This document shows positions 46,232-55,312 of a stretch of DNA of 64,000 nucleotides, piece by piece; positions within the stretch are counted from its first letter, which is position 1; each line of letters begins with the position of its first letter. The translations under genes were made by a program, and so were the position numbers. Origin of the DNA: Rufibacter latericius (GTDB lineage Bacteria; Bacteroidota; Bacteroidia; Cytophagales; Hymenobacteraceae). The notes below the pieces were generated by a model. The model did no database searches. It was given only the letters and a program-made list of their open reading frames with translations, and was not told the origin of the DNA. The stretch is taken from assembly GCF_003721515.1 (NCBI RefSeq), contig NZ_RJJD01000008.1, forward strand, positions 372,001-436,000. Direction: 5' to 3'.

Positions 46232-48010
46232 TTATTTCACGCTAATTTCCAGGGACTGCAGCATAAATCCGCCTTGTTCGGCGATTACTCTAAAGACGTT
46301 CTTGCCGGGTTTTAGGGGGATGTTTTTCAGGGTAACGGTCTTCCATTTTTTGGGGCTACCGGTATTAGGCACGCCCATTCCGGCTTTCACCACGTCTCCG
46401 TTTACGGTGAGAGTGAGTTTACTTGTGTTGGTATCAGAGCCGACCAACAGCTTAAGCATGCCCGTAGTCGCTTTGTTTTCCTCGAAGGCGGTGGTGTATT
46501 GGAGCCACTCGCCGGTTTCTATGTGATTCACGAAAAACTTCTTAGAAACGCTGTCTTGGGCAATGTCTACGCCGTCGTTGCGGAAGGTGGTGCCGCGGTT
46601 CCAGGGGGTGCGGGGGCCGCCGGTGGAGATGTAGTAGTTGGCGGTGTCTTTGTCTAGGTACGCGAAGCCGTTTCGGCCGAGGTCATAGTTCACAGCGGGG
46701 ATGGTCAGTTTCTTGACGAAACTGTAGTTCCCGAACGGAACCGTTTCGGTTGATTTGACCTGGCGGAACATGGCGTCCACCACATCAGGATGGTAGAGAT
46801 TGTTCTCCAGTTTCAGGTTCTCGGTGAGTTCCATTAGGGAGACGTAAGCTTCATCGGCAGATGGTTTGGGGCCTTTGCCTTGCCAGTAGGTCAGCAGTTT
46901 CTGGTAACCGGGCGTCATGGGCACTTCCAATGGGTTGTTGAAGCCCAGTTTCTTGAGCGGCCACCAGGCCCACCCAATGCCCTGCCCTTCCACAAGCTCA
47001 ATAGCTTGCCGGAACCACACGTTGGAGTTCTCACCGGTTTCGCCCAGCCAGATGGGCACATTGTGCTGTTCGCGCAAGTCCAGCCATCCTTTGATGGCGT
47101 TCAGGTCGTTGTAGTTCCAGTATTTATGAAAGCTGAGGGCCATGTTCTTGTCCCAGACGGGCAGCACGCCGTTGTAGTTGTTGCCCCAGCAGTTGCCTTC
47201 AATGAAAATCAAGTGCCGTTGGTCTACCTCGCGAATGGCCTTGGTGATGTCCATCATCAGTTGGCGCAACGGAGCGTTGTCTTTTTCGGCGCAGCCGTTT
47301 TTGTCTTCTTTGCTCTGAAAACCCCAATTAGGCTCGTTGATGATGTCGTAGGCACCTATCCAGGGCTCGTCTTTGTAGCGTTCGGCGAGTTTGCGCCACA
47401 GCGCGATGGTCTTCTGCTTGTTCGCTTCGCTGTCCCACAAAGAGGGTTTGGCAGGGTCGCGGTCCGAGATGTTGGTGTCGTTGCCTTGTCCGCCGGGGGC
47501 GGCGTGCAGGTCCAGGATGAGGTACATGCGGTTGGCTTTGCACCATTGCAGGAGGCTATCGGTCATCTGAAAACCTTTCTCCAGCCACGTGTTCTGGCCC
47601 GCCACCGGCTCCTGCTCCACGGGTAAGGTGTACAGGTTGTAATGCATGGGCAAACGCACCGAGTTGAAGCCCCAGGTAGCCATGGAATCTATATCGATCT
47701 TGCGGGTATGGTTCTGAAGCCAGGCGTTGTAGAACTCCTGCGTACGCTCCGGACCGATCAGTTCTTCCATCTTGGCTTTGATGCGGTGCTGCTGGCCGGC
47801 AAACTCGGCGGTTCTGAGCATGTATCCTTCCTGCAGCATCCAGCCGCCCAGGCCCATGCCGCGCAGCAGAACTGGCTGGTTCTGGGCGTTAACAATCTGT
47901 TTTCCTTCGGCCCGGAGAAAACCTTGGGCGTGTACCTTCCCAAGGAAGAAAAACGAGAGGCAGAATAAGGCAGAAAGAAGCTTAGGCAAAGACAAAGAAG
48001 GCTGACGCAT
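46232..48010 (-). CDS. Secreted GH5 glycoside hydrolase with C-terminal CBM6
   Basis: 592 residues, signal peptide ending GKVHAQ near residue 29. The GH5 barrel covers about 32-390: GFNSVRLPMHY, LDLHAAPGGQ, acid/base Glu226 in DIINEPNW and nucleophile Glu324 in WLGETGENSN. The C-terminal part from about 450 (AVNYDLGRNGFAYLDKD, TGEWLQYTTAF, LTVNGDVVKAG, VFRVIAEQGGFMLQSLEISV) is a CBM6-type carbohydrate-binding domain. The GH5 family cleaves beta-linked glucans or mannans; the exact substrate is open. A symporter gene lies 139 bases upstream on the same strand and could import the product (inference). Confidence 0.9.
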   Translation of the reverse strand: MRQPSLSLPKLLSALFCLSFFFLGKVHAQGFLRAEGKQIVNAQNQPVLLRGMGLGGWMLQEGYMLRTAEFAGQQHRIKAKMEELIGPERTQEFYNAWLQNHTRKIDIDSMATWGFNSVRLPMHYNLYTLPVEQEPVAGQNTWLEKGFQMTDSLLQWCKANRMYLILDLHAAPGGQGNDTNISDRDPAKPSLWDSEANKQKTIALWRKLAERYKDEPWIGAYDIINEPNWGFQSKEDKNGCAEKDNAPLRQLMMDITKAIREVDQRHLIFIEGNCWGNNYNGVLPVWDKNMALSFHKYWNYNDLNAIKGWLDLREQHNVPIWLGETGENSNVWFRQAIELVEGQGIGWAWWPLKKLGFNNPLEVPMTPGYQKLLTYWQGKGPKPSADEAYVSLMELTENLKLENNLYHPDVVDAMFRQVKSTETVPFGNYSFVKKLTIPAVNYDLGRNGFAYLDKDTANYYISTGGPRTPWNRGTTFRNDGVDIAQDSVSKKFFVNHIETGEWLQYTTAFEENKATTGMLKLLVGSDTNTSKLTLTVNGDVVKAGMGVPNTGSPKKWKTVTLKNIPLKPGKNVFRVIAEQGGFMLQSLEISVK

Positions 48011-48119
48011 AGCGGTTCAATTGAATAAGCTGGTTCGATAAATAGCCTACCAATATATTAATCTTTTACCTTTTAGCACCCTTACCGAAACCGATTGGCA
48101 ACCTAAGAGCAAAGCCTTC

Positions 48120-48153
48120 TTGTTTTAGGCCGGTTTTGGGCAAAACAGGTCAG
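48120..48153. repeat. Dispersed ~38-bp palindrome copy
   Basis: TTGTTTTAGGCCGGTTTTGG then GCAAAACAGGTCAGG. It runs over the last codon and stop of the symporter gene that ends at 48150. Confidence 0.6.
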
Positions 48154-49556
48154 GAATGCACGGGCTTTTCTTCGGCGGTTTGGGCAGATTCTCTGTAGAA
48201 CACCCATCCTACCAGGTAGCCTGCCAAGCTGCCTGCCAAGCCGTACCACATAGGTTCTATCTGGGTGCCTGAGATGCGGCAGAAGAACCAGGAACCCATG
48301 CCCACCACCATAGACAAAATAGCTGCCGCCGCCGATGTTTTTTTCAGGTAAATACCGGCCACCAAGGGTACCAGCAGACTCACCAAACTCAGCGCCGATG
48401 ACTCGCTCACCAGCTCATGGATGTTGTTGCGGGACAAAGCAAACCCTAAGGAAATCACCGAAACGATGAGCACGCTTCCACGGGATAGCCCCAGCAGTTT
48501 TTTATCCGTGATGTTTTTGAAAAACGGGCGTAGCAGGTTCTCACTTAAGATGGAGGCTGGGGCCAAAATTGCACCACTTGCGGTACTGATGATAGCAGAG
48601 ATGAGAGCGCCGAAAAACAGTACTTTGATAACCATAGGACTGGAACCCAAAATGAGGCTAGGCACCAGCATCTGCGCATCTTTGGCGGCTAATTCAGGAT
48701 GGAGCACTTTTGCGTAAATGGCCAGAATCAGGGGCAGCAAAGCAATGGTGACATACAGAAAGGCCGCCAGCAAAGAGGCGCTTACCGCCACCTTCTCTGA
48801 TTTAGATGACATCACGCGCTGGAACACATCCTGCTGCGGAATAGATCCCAAACCGATGGTTATCCAAAGGGCGAGGTAATTGAGCCAACCGGTTAACGAA
48901 GTGCCTGTTTTAGGGGTGATTCGGTAAAAATCGGGCGGAAGTGTGGCGGTTACCTCTGAGAAAGGTTTCTCGCGCATCACCCACCAGGTGACGATCAGCA
49001 GGCCCAGAATAATCATGATGGTTTGCAGGTAATCGGTGATGCTCACACTCCACATTCCCCCGAAATACGTGTACAGCACCACCAGAAAGCTCCCGACCAA
49101 GATGCCCTGCACCAGCGTGGTGCCCAGCAGCAGGTTGAAAGAGATTCCCAGGGCCACCATCTGGGCCGCCACCCACCCGAAGTAGGAAATCACGAGGCAG
49201 AACGAGGCGATGACTTCGGTGGTGCGGCCAAACTTGACACGGTAAAAATCGCCGAAGGTGAGCAGGTTCATGCGGTACAGCTTCCGGGCGAAGAACAGGC
49301 CCACCAGCACCAGGCACAGGGCCGCGCCCAACGGATCTTCCACCATACCTATTAAACCGTCTTTGGCCACTTCTGCGGAGGCTCCCAGAATAGTCTCTGA
49401 CCCAAACCAGGTGGCAAACACCACAGCCGTGGCCATGGGCAAAGGCAAGGCCCGACCAGCCAATAGGAAGTCTGCCGTGTTGTGTACGCGGCGGGCGGCC
49501 CAAAGCCCCAAGGCTACGTTGAGCACCAAATACAGAAGAACGAAGAAGACCAGCAT
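48150..49556 (-). CDS. Sodium:solute symporter (SSS family), third type
   Basis: 468 residues from the ATG at 49556 (MLVFFVLLYLVLNVALGLWAARR). An in-frame extension to 49604 runs through a dispersed repeat copy and is rejected. It has about 13 membrane segments, with FLLAGRALPLPMATAVVFATWFGSETILGASAEV and TYFGGMWSVSITDYLQTIMI. ALISAIISTASGAILAPASILSEN lies in the sodium-site region. It is not a close relative of the tandem pair at 8892-12026. Substrate unknown; a link to the GH5 gene downstream is only positional. Confidence 0.85.
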   Translation of the reverse strand: MLVFFVLLYLVLNVALGLWAARRVHNTADFLLAGRALPLPMATAVVFATWFGSETILGASAEVAKDGLIGMVEDPLGAALCLVLVGLFFARKLYRMNLLTFGDFYRVKFGRTTEVIASFCLVISYFGWVAAQMVALGISFNLLLGTTLVQGILVGSFLVVLYTYFGGMWSVSITDYLQTIMIILGLLIVTWWVMREKPFSEVTATLPPDFYRITPKTGTSLTGWLNYLALWITIGLGSIPQQDVFQRVMSSKSEKVAVSASLLAAFLYVTIALLPLILAIYAKVLHPELAAKDAQMLVPSLILGSSPMVIKVLFFGALISAIISTASGAILAPASILSENLLRPFFKNITDKKLLGLSRGSVLIVSVISLGFALSRNNIHELVSESSALSLVSLLVPLVAGIYLKKTSAAAAILSMVVGMGSWFFCRISGTQIEPMWYGLAGSLAGYLVGWVFYRESAQTAEEKPVHS

Positions 49557-49788
49557 GAAAAACAGATATCGGTTTGGAGCCTGATTTCTGAAAAACTGCC
49601 CCAAACTCCCAGCAAGTTAGTAGATTCCCATGCTTTTTAGATTGTGCAAAAATTAATAGTTTAGAAGGGTACAGATGCCTTTAATTAATTCTATTTTTAG
49701 GCTTCGTTGCCAAGTTTGCCTTATAGCATCAACCGCTGAACAAACACCCAATCAGGCTATCTTCTTATTCTTTCAAGCTCTTTTTTAT

Positions 49789-51547
49789 ATGAGTAAAATT
49801 CTACCCACTAGTACAACTTGGCCTTTCCTGCTGCTACTATTGCTCCTATTTTCTTCCATTTCTGAGGCTACGCACTTACGGGCAGGGCAGATCTATGCCT
49901 CAAGCGATACCACGTCTAATCCAATACCCGGACGGTTCTTCTTTACGTTAGTGACTTTCAGTGTGGCCCCTCCGCCCTTTGAAGATCTGGAGGCTACGCT
50001 GTACTTCGGGGACTGCACCAGACAGCAGGTGGCCCGCGAATCCAGGACTTTACTGGCGAATAACCAGAACAACAGTTTCGTGAACGTTTACCGGTTTGAG
50101 CATATTTATGCCCAGCCAGGCACCCATACCGTCACGTTTGTGGGCGAGAACCGCAACGGCGGCGTGGTGAACATTTCCTCCTCTGTGCAACAGACGTTCT
50201 TGCTCCAGGCCTCCATCACCGTTGATCCGCTGTTGGGCGTGAACCGATCTCCTATCCTCCAATACACTCCGGTGGATGTGGCAGCCAGAAACCAGATTTT
50301 CGTGCACAACCCGGCCGCCTATGACCCCGATGGCGATAGCCTATCCTTTAAAATGCTGGCTCCCCGTATCTCAGATGGCGTGGACGCCTGCGGTAATCCG
50401 GTGGGCAGAAACGCCCCTGGCTACCGAAGTTTAGAATCCTTTTTGGGAAGACTTGAAAACAGGGTTCCAGAGGGATTTTCCCTGAACCAGACCACCGGGC
50501 AATTGACGTGGAACACCCCTGGGGTGCTGGGGGAGTTCAACCTTGCCATTGAGGTAGAGGAATGGCGCGCTGGTCGTCTGATTGGCAAAGTGACCCGAGA
50601 CATGCAGGTCTTTGTACGGGAAGACTCTAACCAACCACCGGTGCTCTCCACCTTGCAGGGCATATGTGTGGTAGCTGGCACTTCCATCCAGGAAACAATC
50701 CATGCAGTTGATGAAAATCAGGTCCCCCATTGCCCTGTTAGCCCAGGGAATGATGCTTTCCTCTGCTTCGCCAGAGGCCAGGTTTGTTTCTGCAGATGGT
50801 GGTTCGGGGGTTTTCACGTGGGTACCTGGCCTTTCAGATATCCGGTCACAACCTTACCAGGTTCTTTTCAGGGCAGAAGACCAGGTGCCTTCGGGTAATC
50901 TAAAACTAGTGGATCTCCAGCCCTGGAATATCACGGTGTTGGGGCCCGCGCCCGTCCTTTCTGCGGCGGTACGCGAGACGGATTCCAGCATCAGGGTTAC
51001 CTGGGAGAACTACGCTATTCCTAATGCCCGCCGCCTCTACCTTTACCGGAAAGTAAATCCATCTTCCTTTACGCCAAGCGCCTGCGACAAAGGAATTGCG
51101 GCCTCGGCAGGATACACGTTGGTGGGCTACGTGTCAGCGGGTACTACTTCTTTCGTGGACAACAACAACGGGCAGGGACTTGACCTGACCCAGACCTACA
51201 GTTACCGTCTCTACGCCGATTCCAATGCCCCTAAAGGAGGCACCAGCGTCGCTTCCAATGAAATCACCACCGGCCGACTGACCGGAGTTTCAGACGAAAT
51301 CAGGCAGCAGATAAGCTTCTATCCTAATCCCACGGCTGGTGTACTGACTGTAAATGCGCCGGCGGCAGTGAAGGTAAAAGCCGCCCAAGTTTTCAGCCCG
51401 GTTGGAAAATCCATGGCTTCCCTCATTCCTCAGAAATCAGCCGGGGGGTGGAGTTTTGATGTCCGCCATTTACCAGATGGGCTCTTTCTCCTACGTCTGC
51501 AGACCGACCACGGAACGCTGACTTACAAACTGGTCATTAAACGATAA
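49789..51547 (+). pseudogene. T9SS-secreted surface protein with 1-base frameshift
   Basis: It starts at 49789 (MSKILPTSTTWPFLLLLLLLFSSISEA, a signal peptide), followed by THLRAGQIYASSD as in the neighbour at 51836. Cadherin-like sequence with YDPDGDSLSF follows. The frame breaks at the five-C run 50724-50728; removing one C joins HAVDENQVP to IALLAQGMM and gives 585 residues. Downstream there is a fibronectin-III-like part (RVTWENYAIPNARRLYLYRK). The C-terminal type IX sorting domain has YPNPTAGVLTVNAP and GLFLLRLQTDHGTLTYKLVIKR. All other signals are intact, so the break is recent, an error or a switch. Confidence 0.8.
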
Positions 51548-51557
51548 ATCAGCTACC

Positions 51558-51597
51558 TGTTTCAGGGCCGTTTTCTGAGAAATAGCCCTGAAGCAGG
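51558..51597. repeat. Dispersed ~38-bp palindrome copy
   Basis: CTGTTTCAGGGCCGTTTTC then TGAGAAATAGCCCTGAAGCAGG, starting 11 bases after the stop. The outer CTG-TTTCAGGGC and GCCCTGAA-CAG pair well, making it one of the most regular copies. Confidence 0.6.
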
Positions 51598-51835
51598 AAT
51601 TACTTCCCCGGTTTGTTTTATCAGTTCCGGTCGAAAATCACACATCAGCAAAGGGTCCTGCCTCGCTTGTTTCTGCTGCCAGATCATTCAATTTTGCAGG
51701 ATGTGCCTATGCAAGGTTCACGCACAAGGTTGCCCTTGCAATCTCAACATACTATAGCTATATTTAGCTGAAACAGAACCTATTAACCAACATCGTATAT
51801 AAGATAATATTCACCAAACGGATTTTCCCTTCACT

Positions 51836-52954
51836 ATGAAACCTCCCCTACCATTAAAAAAGGCAAAGACCTTAGTTCTGCCATTCTTCTTGCTTTTTCT
51901 TATTTCCTTCTCGGTTCAGGCCACTCATTTACGCGGTGGTGAGTTATATTACAAAAGCGACACCACCGCTGCCCGTAATCCTTTGAAGTTTTTTATCACG
52001 TTAGTGACGTACAGTGTGGCCCCACCACCCTTTGAAGATCTGGAGGCAACCCTGTACTTCGGAGACTGTACCAGTCAGACGGTGGCCCGCGAATCAAGAA
52101 CGTTACTAGGAGATTCACCACTTGGCACCTTTGTCAACACTTACCAGTTTGAGCATACCTTTGCCGGGCCCGGCACTTATAAAATCACGTATGCTGGCTC
52201 TAGCCGAAATGCGGGTACTGTCAACATCTCCAATTCGGTTCAACAAAGGTTCTTTTTGCAGAGCACGTTGGTGGCAGATCCTTTGCTGGGGATTAACCGC
52301 TCCCCGGTGCTGAGAACGCTGCCCGTAGATATAGCCCTCCGAAACCAATTCTTCACCCACAACCCTTCTGCCTTTGATGCTGACGGCGATAGCCTCTCCT
52401 ACAAATTGGTAACACCCCTAACAAGTAACGGCGAAAACGCCTGTGGCACACCATTGGGCCAGGAAATACCCAGTCACCGAGGATTGGAGAATTTTCTTGG
52501 CGTACCAGACGCCAGAAGTCCGGCTGGCTTCACCCTGGACCGGAAAACCGGCCAACTGACCTGGAATACCCCGGGAGTTCTGGGGGAATACATTGTTGCC
52601 ATGGTGGTAGAGGAATGGCGCGGAGGCAGGCTAATTGGGCAGGTAATGCGAGACAGGCAACTGCTGGTGCGGGAAACCCCAATAGTAACCGGTGTTTCAG
52701 AAGAATGGCAAGAGCAGATCTCCACCTTCCCTAATCCGGCCTCGTCTACGTTGACCTTGAAAGTACCCGCCCATTTACAACTGCGCGAAACCCAGGTATA
52801 CAATTCCGTGGGAACGGCGTTCACACTGCCTGTCTGGGTAAAAACAAAAGACGAATGGGTCTTCAATGTAGAGGGCTTACCCGAGGGGCTTTATCTTCTG
52901 CACCTCAGAACCGCACAAGGAAAGATGACAAAAAAACTGATGGTGAAGCGGTAA
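51836..52954 (+). CDS. T9SS-secreted surface protein, short paralogue
   Basis: 372 residues, signal peptide ending SFSVQA near residue 29 and mature start THLRGGELYYKSDTT. It matches the preceding gene nearly throughout (TLVTYSVAPPPFEDLEATLYFGDCT, FDADGDSLSYKL, GQLTWNTPGVLGE, VEEWRGGRLIG) but lacks the fibronectin-like section. It joins directly to a C-terminal sorting domain (FPNPASSTLTLKVPAH, EGLYLLHLRTAQGKMTKKLMVKR). The type IX machinery recognises this domain for export and surface attachment. Function at the surface is unknown; adhesion or motility-associated roles are typical for the family. Confidence 0.82.
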   Translation: MKPPLPLKKAKTLVLPFFLLFLISFSVQATHLRGGELYYKSDTTAARNPLKFFITLVTYSVAPPPFEDLEATLYFGDCTSQTVARESRTLLGDSPLGTFVNTYQFEHTFAGPGTYKITYAGSSRNAGTVNISNSVQQRFFLQSTLVADPLLGINRSPVLRTLPVDIALRNQFFTHNPSAFDADGDSLSYKLVTPLTSNGENACGTPLGQEIPSHRGLENFLGVPDARSPAGFTLDRKTGQLTWNTPGVLGEYIVAMVVEEWRGGRLIGQVMRDRQLLVRETPIVTGVSEEWQEQISTFPNPASSTLTLKVPAHLQLRETQVYNSVGTAFTLPVWVKTKDEWVFNVEGLPEGLYLLHLRTAQGKMTKKLMVKR

Positions 52955-53105
52955 GCGTTTCTACCCTGATTTCCAGAAGTTAGCCCCAAAACCCAAGCAG
53001 GTGCCCAATTTCAAGGCTACCTTAGTAAACATGGGTCTGCTAAACCATCCAAGGATTTCGGATAACTCGGAAGGCCTTGGATGGTGAAAGGAGCGCTATA
53101 ACACA

Positions 53106-53149
53106 AAATCGAAACGAGAAGGTAGCTGCTACTTTCTCGTTTCGGTTTT
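53106..53149. terminator. Bidirectional terminator
   Basis: CGAAACGAGAAGGTAGC (53110-53126) pairs with GCTACTTTCTCGTTTCG (53128-53144) with one G-U pair, flanked by AAAAT and GTTTT. It lies between converging genes. A further 10-bp hairpin CCATCCAAGG/CCTTGGATGG spans 53045-53084. Confidence 0.75.
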
Positions 53150-53175
53150 AAAGGCATTTCTTTAAACAGGACGCT

Positions 53176-53925
53176 TCAGGATTGGTCCTTCTCCCTGATC
53201 AGTTTGAAAAAACCCTCGCGGTAAGTTTCACCAATGGGAACTGATTTCTCCTTCATGTAAATGGTATGGCCGTCTACCATGGTCACTTTGTCAATGGAGA
53301 TGATATAGGATTTGTGCACGCGGTAAAAGGGTGGTTGCGGCAGTTGTTCCTCCAGGTCTCGGAGGGTTTGGTAGGTGACCACGCGCTGCTGCGGCAGATA
53401 CAAAGACACGTAATTCTTGAGGCCCTCAATGAACAGGATATCGGCGTAGTTGATGCGCAGGAACTTGTTTTTGCTCTCGCCTTTCACAAACATGTACTCC
53501 GGATGCGCCGAAACGGGAGAAACTATCGGAACAAGTGATGTCGAAACCTGAGTTGGGGCCGTTGTCACTGGCTGTAAGATGGCCTGCGCTTTCTGAACGG
53601 CTTTTAGAAAACGGTCAAACGCGATGGGCTTCAGCAAGTAATCTATCACATCATGCTCGTAGCCGTCCAGGGCATATTCTGGGTAAGCGGTGGTCAGGAT
53701 GACTTTACATTTGTTTCCGGCAAGTTTCAGGAACTGAAGTCCCGTGAGTTCCGGCATCTGGATGTCCAGAAACACCAGATCGGCGCGGCTTTCGCTTACC
53801 CAACCCAAGGCCTCAATGGGGCTGGTGGTGCTGCCCACAAACTCCAGAAACGGGATTTTCTGGATGTAGGCTTTTAACAGGTTAGACGCGTACGCCTCGT
53901 CATCCACACAAATGCACCGGATCAT
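53176..53925 (-). CDS. LytTR-family response regulator
   Basis: 249 residues. The receiver domain spans 1-120 with acidic pair Asp8/Asp9, phosphorylated Asp54 in LVFLDIQMPELTG and Lys99 in DYLLKPIAF. A linker rich in Thr, Pro and Val follows. The C-terminal LytTR DNA-binding domain is at about 148-245 (DILFIEGLKNYVSLYLPQQRVVTYQTLRDLEEQLP, FYRVHKSYIISIDKV). It is the partner of the histidine kinase encoded 158 bases upstream on the same strand. Targets are unknown; the divergent receptor gene at 55313 is the nearest candidate. Confidence 0.92.
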   Translation of the reverse strand: MIRCICVDDEAYASNLLKAYIQKIPFLEFVGSTTSPIEALGWVSESRADLVFLDIQMPELTGLQFLKLAGNKCKVILTTAYPEYALDGYEHDVIDYLLKPIAFDRFLKAVQKAQAILQPVTTAPTQVSTSLVPIVSPVSAHPEYMFVKGESKNKFLRINYADILFIEGLKNYVSLYLPQQRVVTYQTLRDLEEQLPQPPFYRVHKSYIISIDKVTMVDGHTIYMKEKSVPIGETYREGFFKLIREKDQS

Positions 53926-54083
53926 TTTCTATTAGGAATTAAGAATCTGGAATTAAGATAAGCGTTGAAAAGGAGAAAAAGAAAATGAAAATTTACCTGA
54001 AGAAGTCTTCCACCTCCTTCTTTTCAGCTTAGTCCAGGGCACCCGTTTACGATACGTTTTTCTAAAAATAAGCCTGAAATAGG

Positions 54084-55103
54084 TTATAAGTTCTGCAACT
54101 TAAGCCGGGTCTCGTGCACCAACCCATTGGTGTTCACGGCAAGGTGGTGCTGGTTGGGGTAAAGCAGTTCCAGCCTCCGTTTGATGTTCGCCAACCCGAT
54201 GCCCGTGCTGTGGTCTTTCTGCTGCCGGTTGATGCGGTTTCGCACTTCAAAAAGCAGGTCTTTCCCATTTACCTCAAGCTGAATCTGAACAGGGTTGGCT
54301 GGGTCATTTACTACTCCGTGCTTGAAGGCATTCTCCACAAACGGAATCAGTACCAGCGAAGCTACCCGTTGCCCGTTTAGGTTGCCCATCACGGTAAAAT
54401 CAACGAAGAACTTGTCTTCGAACCGGAACCGGAAAATATCGATGAAACTGCGCAGGTAGTCTACTTCCTTCTGGAGTTCCACCTTCCCATCGGGGCTTTC
54501 ATGGAGCATGTAGCGCATCATATCTGAGAGCTTCAGAACGGCTTCGGCTATAGATTCTGAAACTGGGTAAGCCAGCGCATAGATGTAGTTAAGCGTGTTG
54601 TAAAGGAAATGCGGATTCACCTGTGATTTCAGGAAGGCCAGCTCGGCCTGCGTCTTTTCGGCACGTAAGGTTTTGTACTCCTTTTCTTTCTTAAAGGCGT
54701 CCTGCACGTTCCAGACCACAGCACTGATGGCCATCATAGGAAAGGCCCTTAAGAGGTTATTTGTGAAGTAGTAAGAAAAGGGCGTATCCTCAGAATAATT
54801 ACGGAAGCCGAACAGGAACGGGTACATCATTTCCTCCAGAAAGTAGCGGGTAAACGTGAACAGAAACAGCGCAAGGGCCAAACAAAGCACTAACTGAACC
54901 ACCTTTTCCCGTTTCAGAAACCGCGGATATACAAATAGATAACAAAAGTAAAATGTAACGGCCAAGCTGATAAAATAGGAGATGTAGAGCAACGGCATCC
55001 ATGTGAAAGGCCTGTCCGGCAAGAGGTAGTTCTCCAAAATGCTGTACCCCATGTACAAGCCCCACGCAGCCAGATGGTAAAGAAAGATTCTGCTTTTCTT
55101 CAT
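54084..55103 (-). CDS. LytS-type sensor histidine kinase
   Basis: 339 residues from the ATG at 55103; a TTG six bases upstream is the alternative. There are four hydrophobic segments in residues 5-135, then a short coiled coil. The His_kinase motif LAFLKSQVNPHFLYNTLNYIYAL carries phospho-acceptor His165. The ATPase domain has FVENAFKHG (N box) and STGIGLANIKRRLELLYP (G box). No large periplasmic sensor domain is present, so the signal is probably sensed in the membrane. It pairs with the LytTR regulator downstream. Confidence 0.92.
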   Translation of the reverse strand: MKKSRIFLYHLAAWGLYMGYSILENYLLPDRPFTWMPLLYISYFISLAVTFYFCYLFVYPRFLKREKVVQLVLCLALALFLFTFTRYFLEEMMYPFLFGFRNYSEDTPFSYYFTNNLLRAFPMMAISAVVWNVQDAFKKEKEYKTLRAEKTQAELAFLKSQVNPHFLYNTLNYIYALAYPVSESIAEAVLKLSDMMRYMLHESPDGKVELQKEVDYLRSFIDIFRFRFEDKFFVDFTVMGNLNGQRVASLVLIPFVENAFKHGVVNDPANPVQIQLEVNGKDLLFEVRNRINRQQKDHSTGIGLANIKRRLELLYPNQHHLAVNTNGLVHETRLKLQNL

Positions 55104-55174
55104 ACCCAAAGTTAAAGGGCGCAGGTGCCATTACCGCATTTTTTATCCCAATCCCCACTTTCCTGATGTCAACC

Positions 55175-55213
55175 TCATTTTTAGGTCTCTTTTCCTGAAA
55201 ACAAGCAAAAAAC
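55175..55213. repeat. Dispersed ~38-bp palindrome copy
   Basis: CATTTTTAGGTCTCTTTTCC then TGAAAACAAGCAAAAAACC, located in the divergent promoter region between the kinase and the receptor. Confidence 0.5.
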
Positions 55214-55312
55214 CGACGTTGGGATAATGGTTCGCTGGATTGGGATTATTTAATTTTTACATCAGGCAACCTCCCGCACCTTTGGTTCATCATTAAACCA
55301 GAACAGACCCGT

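Noticed and set aside
46880-47626. 248-codon open frame on the plus strand
   Set aside because: It lies entirely opposite the well-supported GH5 glycosidase and reads as low-complexity Val/Gln/His sequence without family features.
49557-49604. N-terminal extension of the third symporter
   Set aside because: The extra 16 codons coincide with a copy of the dispersed palindrome, and the ATG at 49556 begins the first membrane helix properly.
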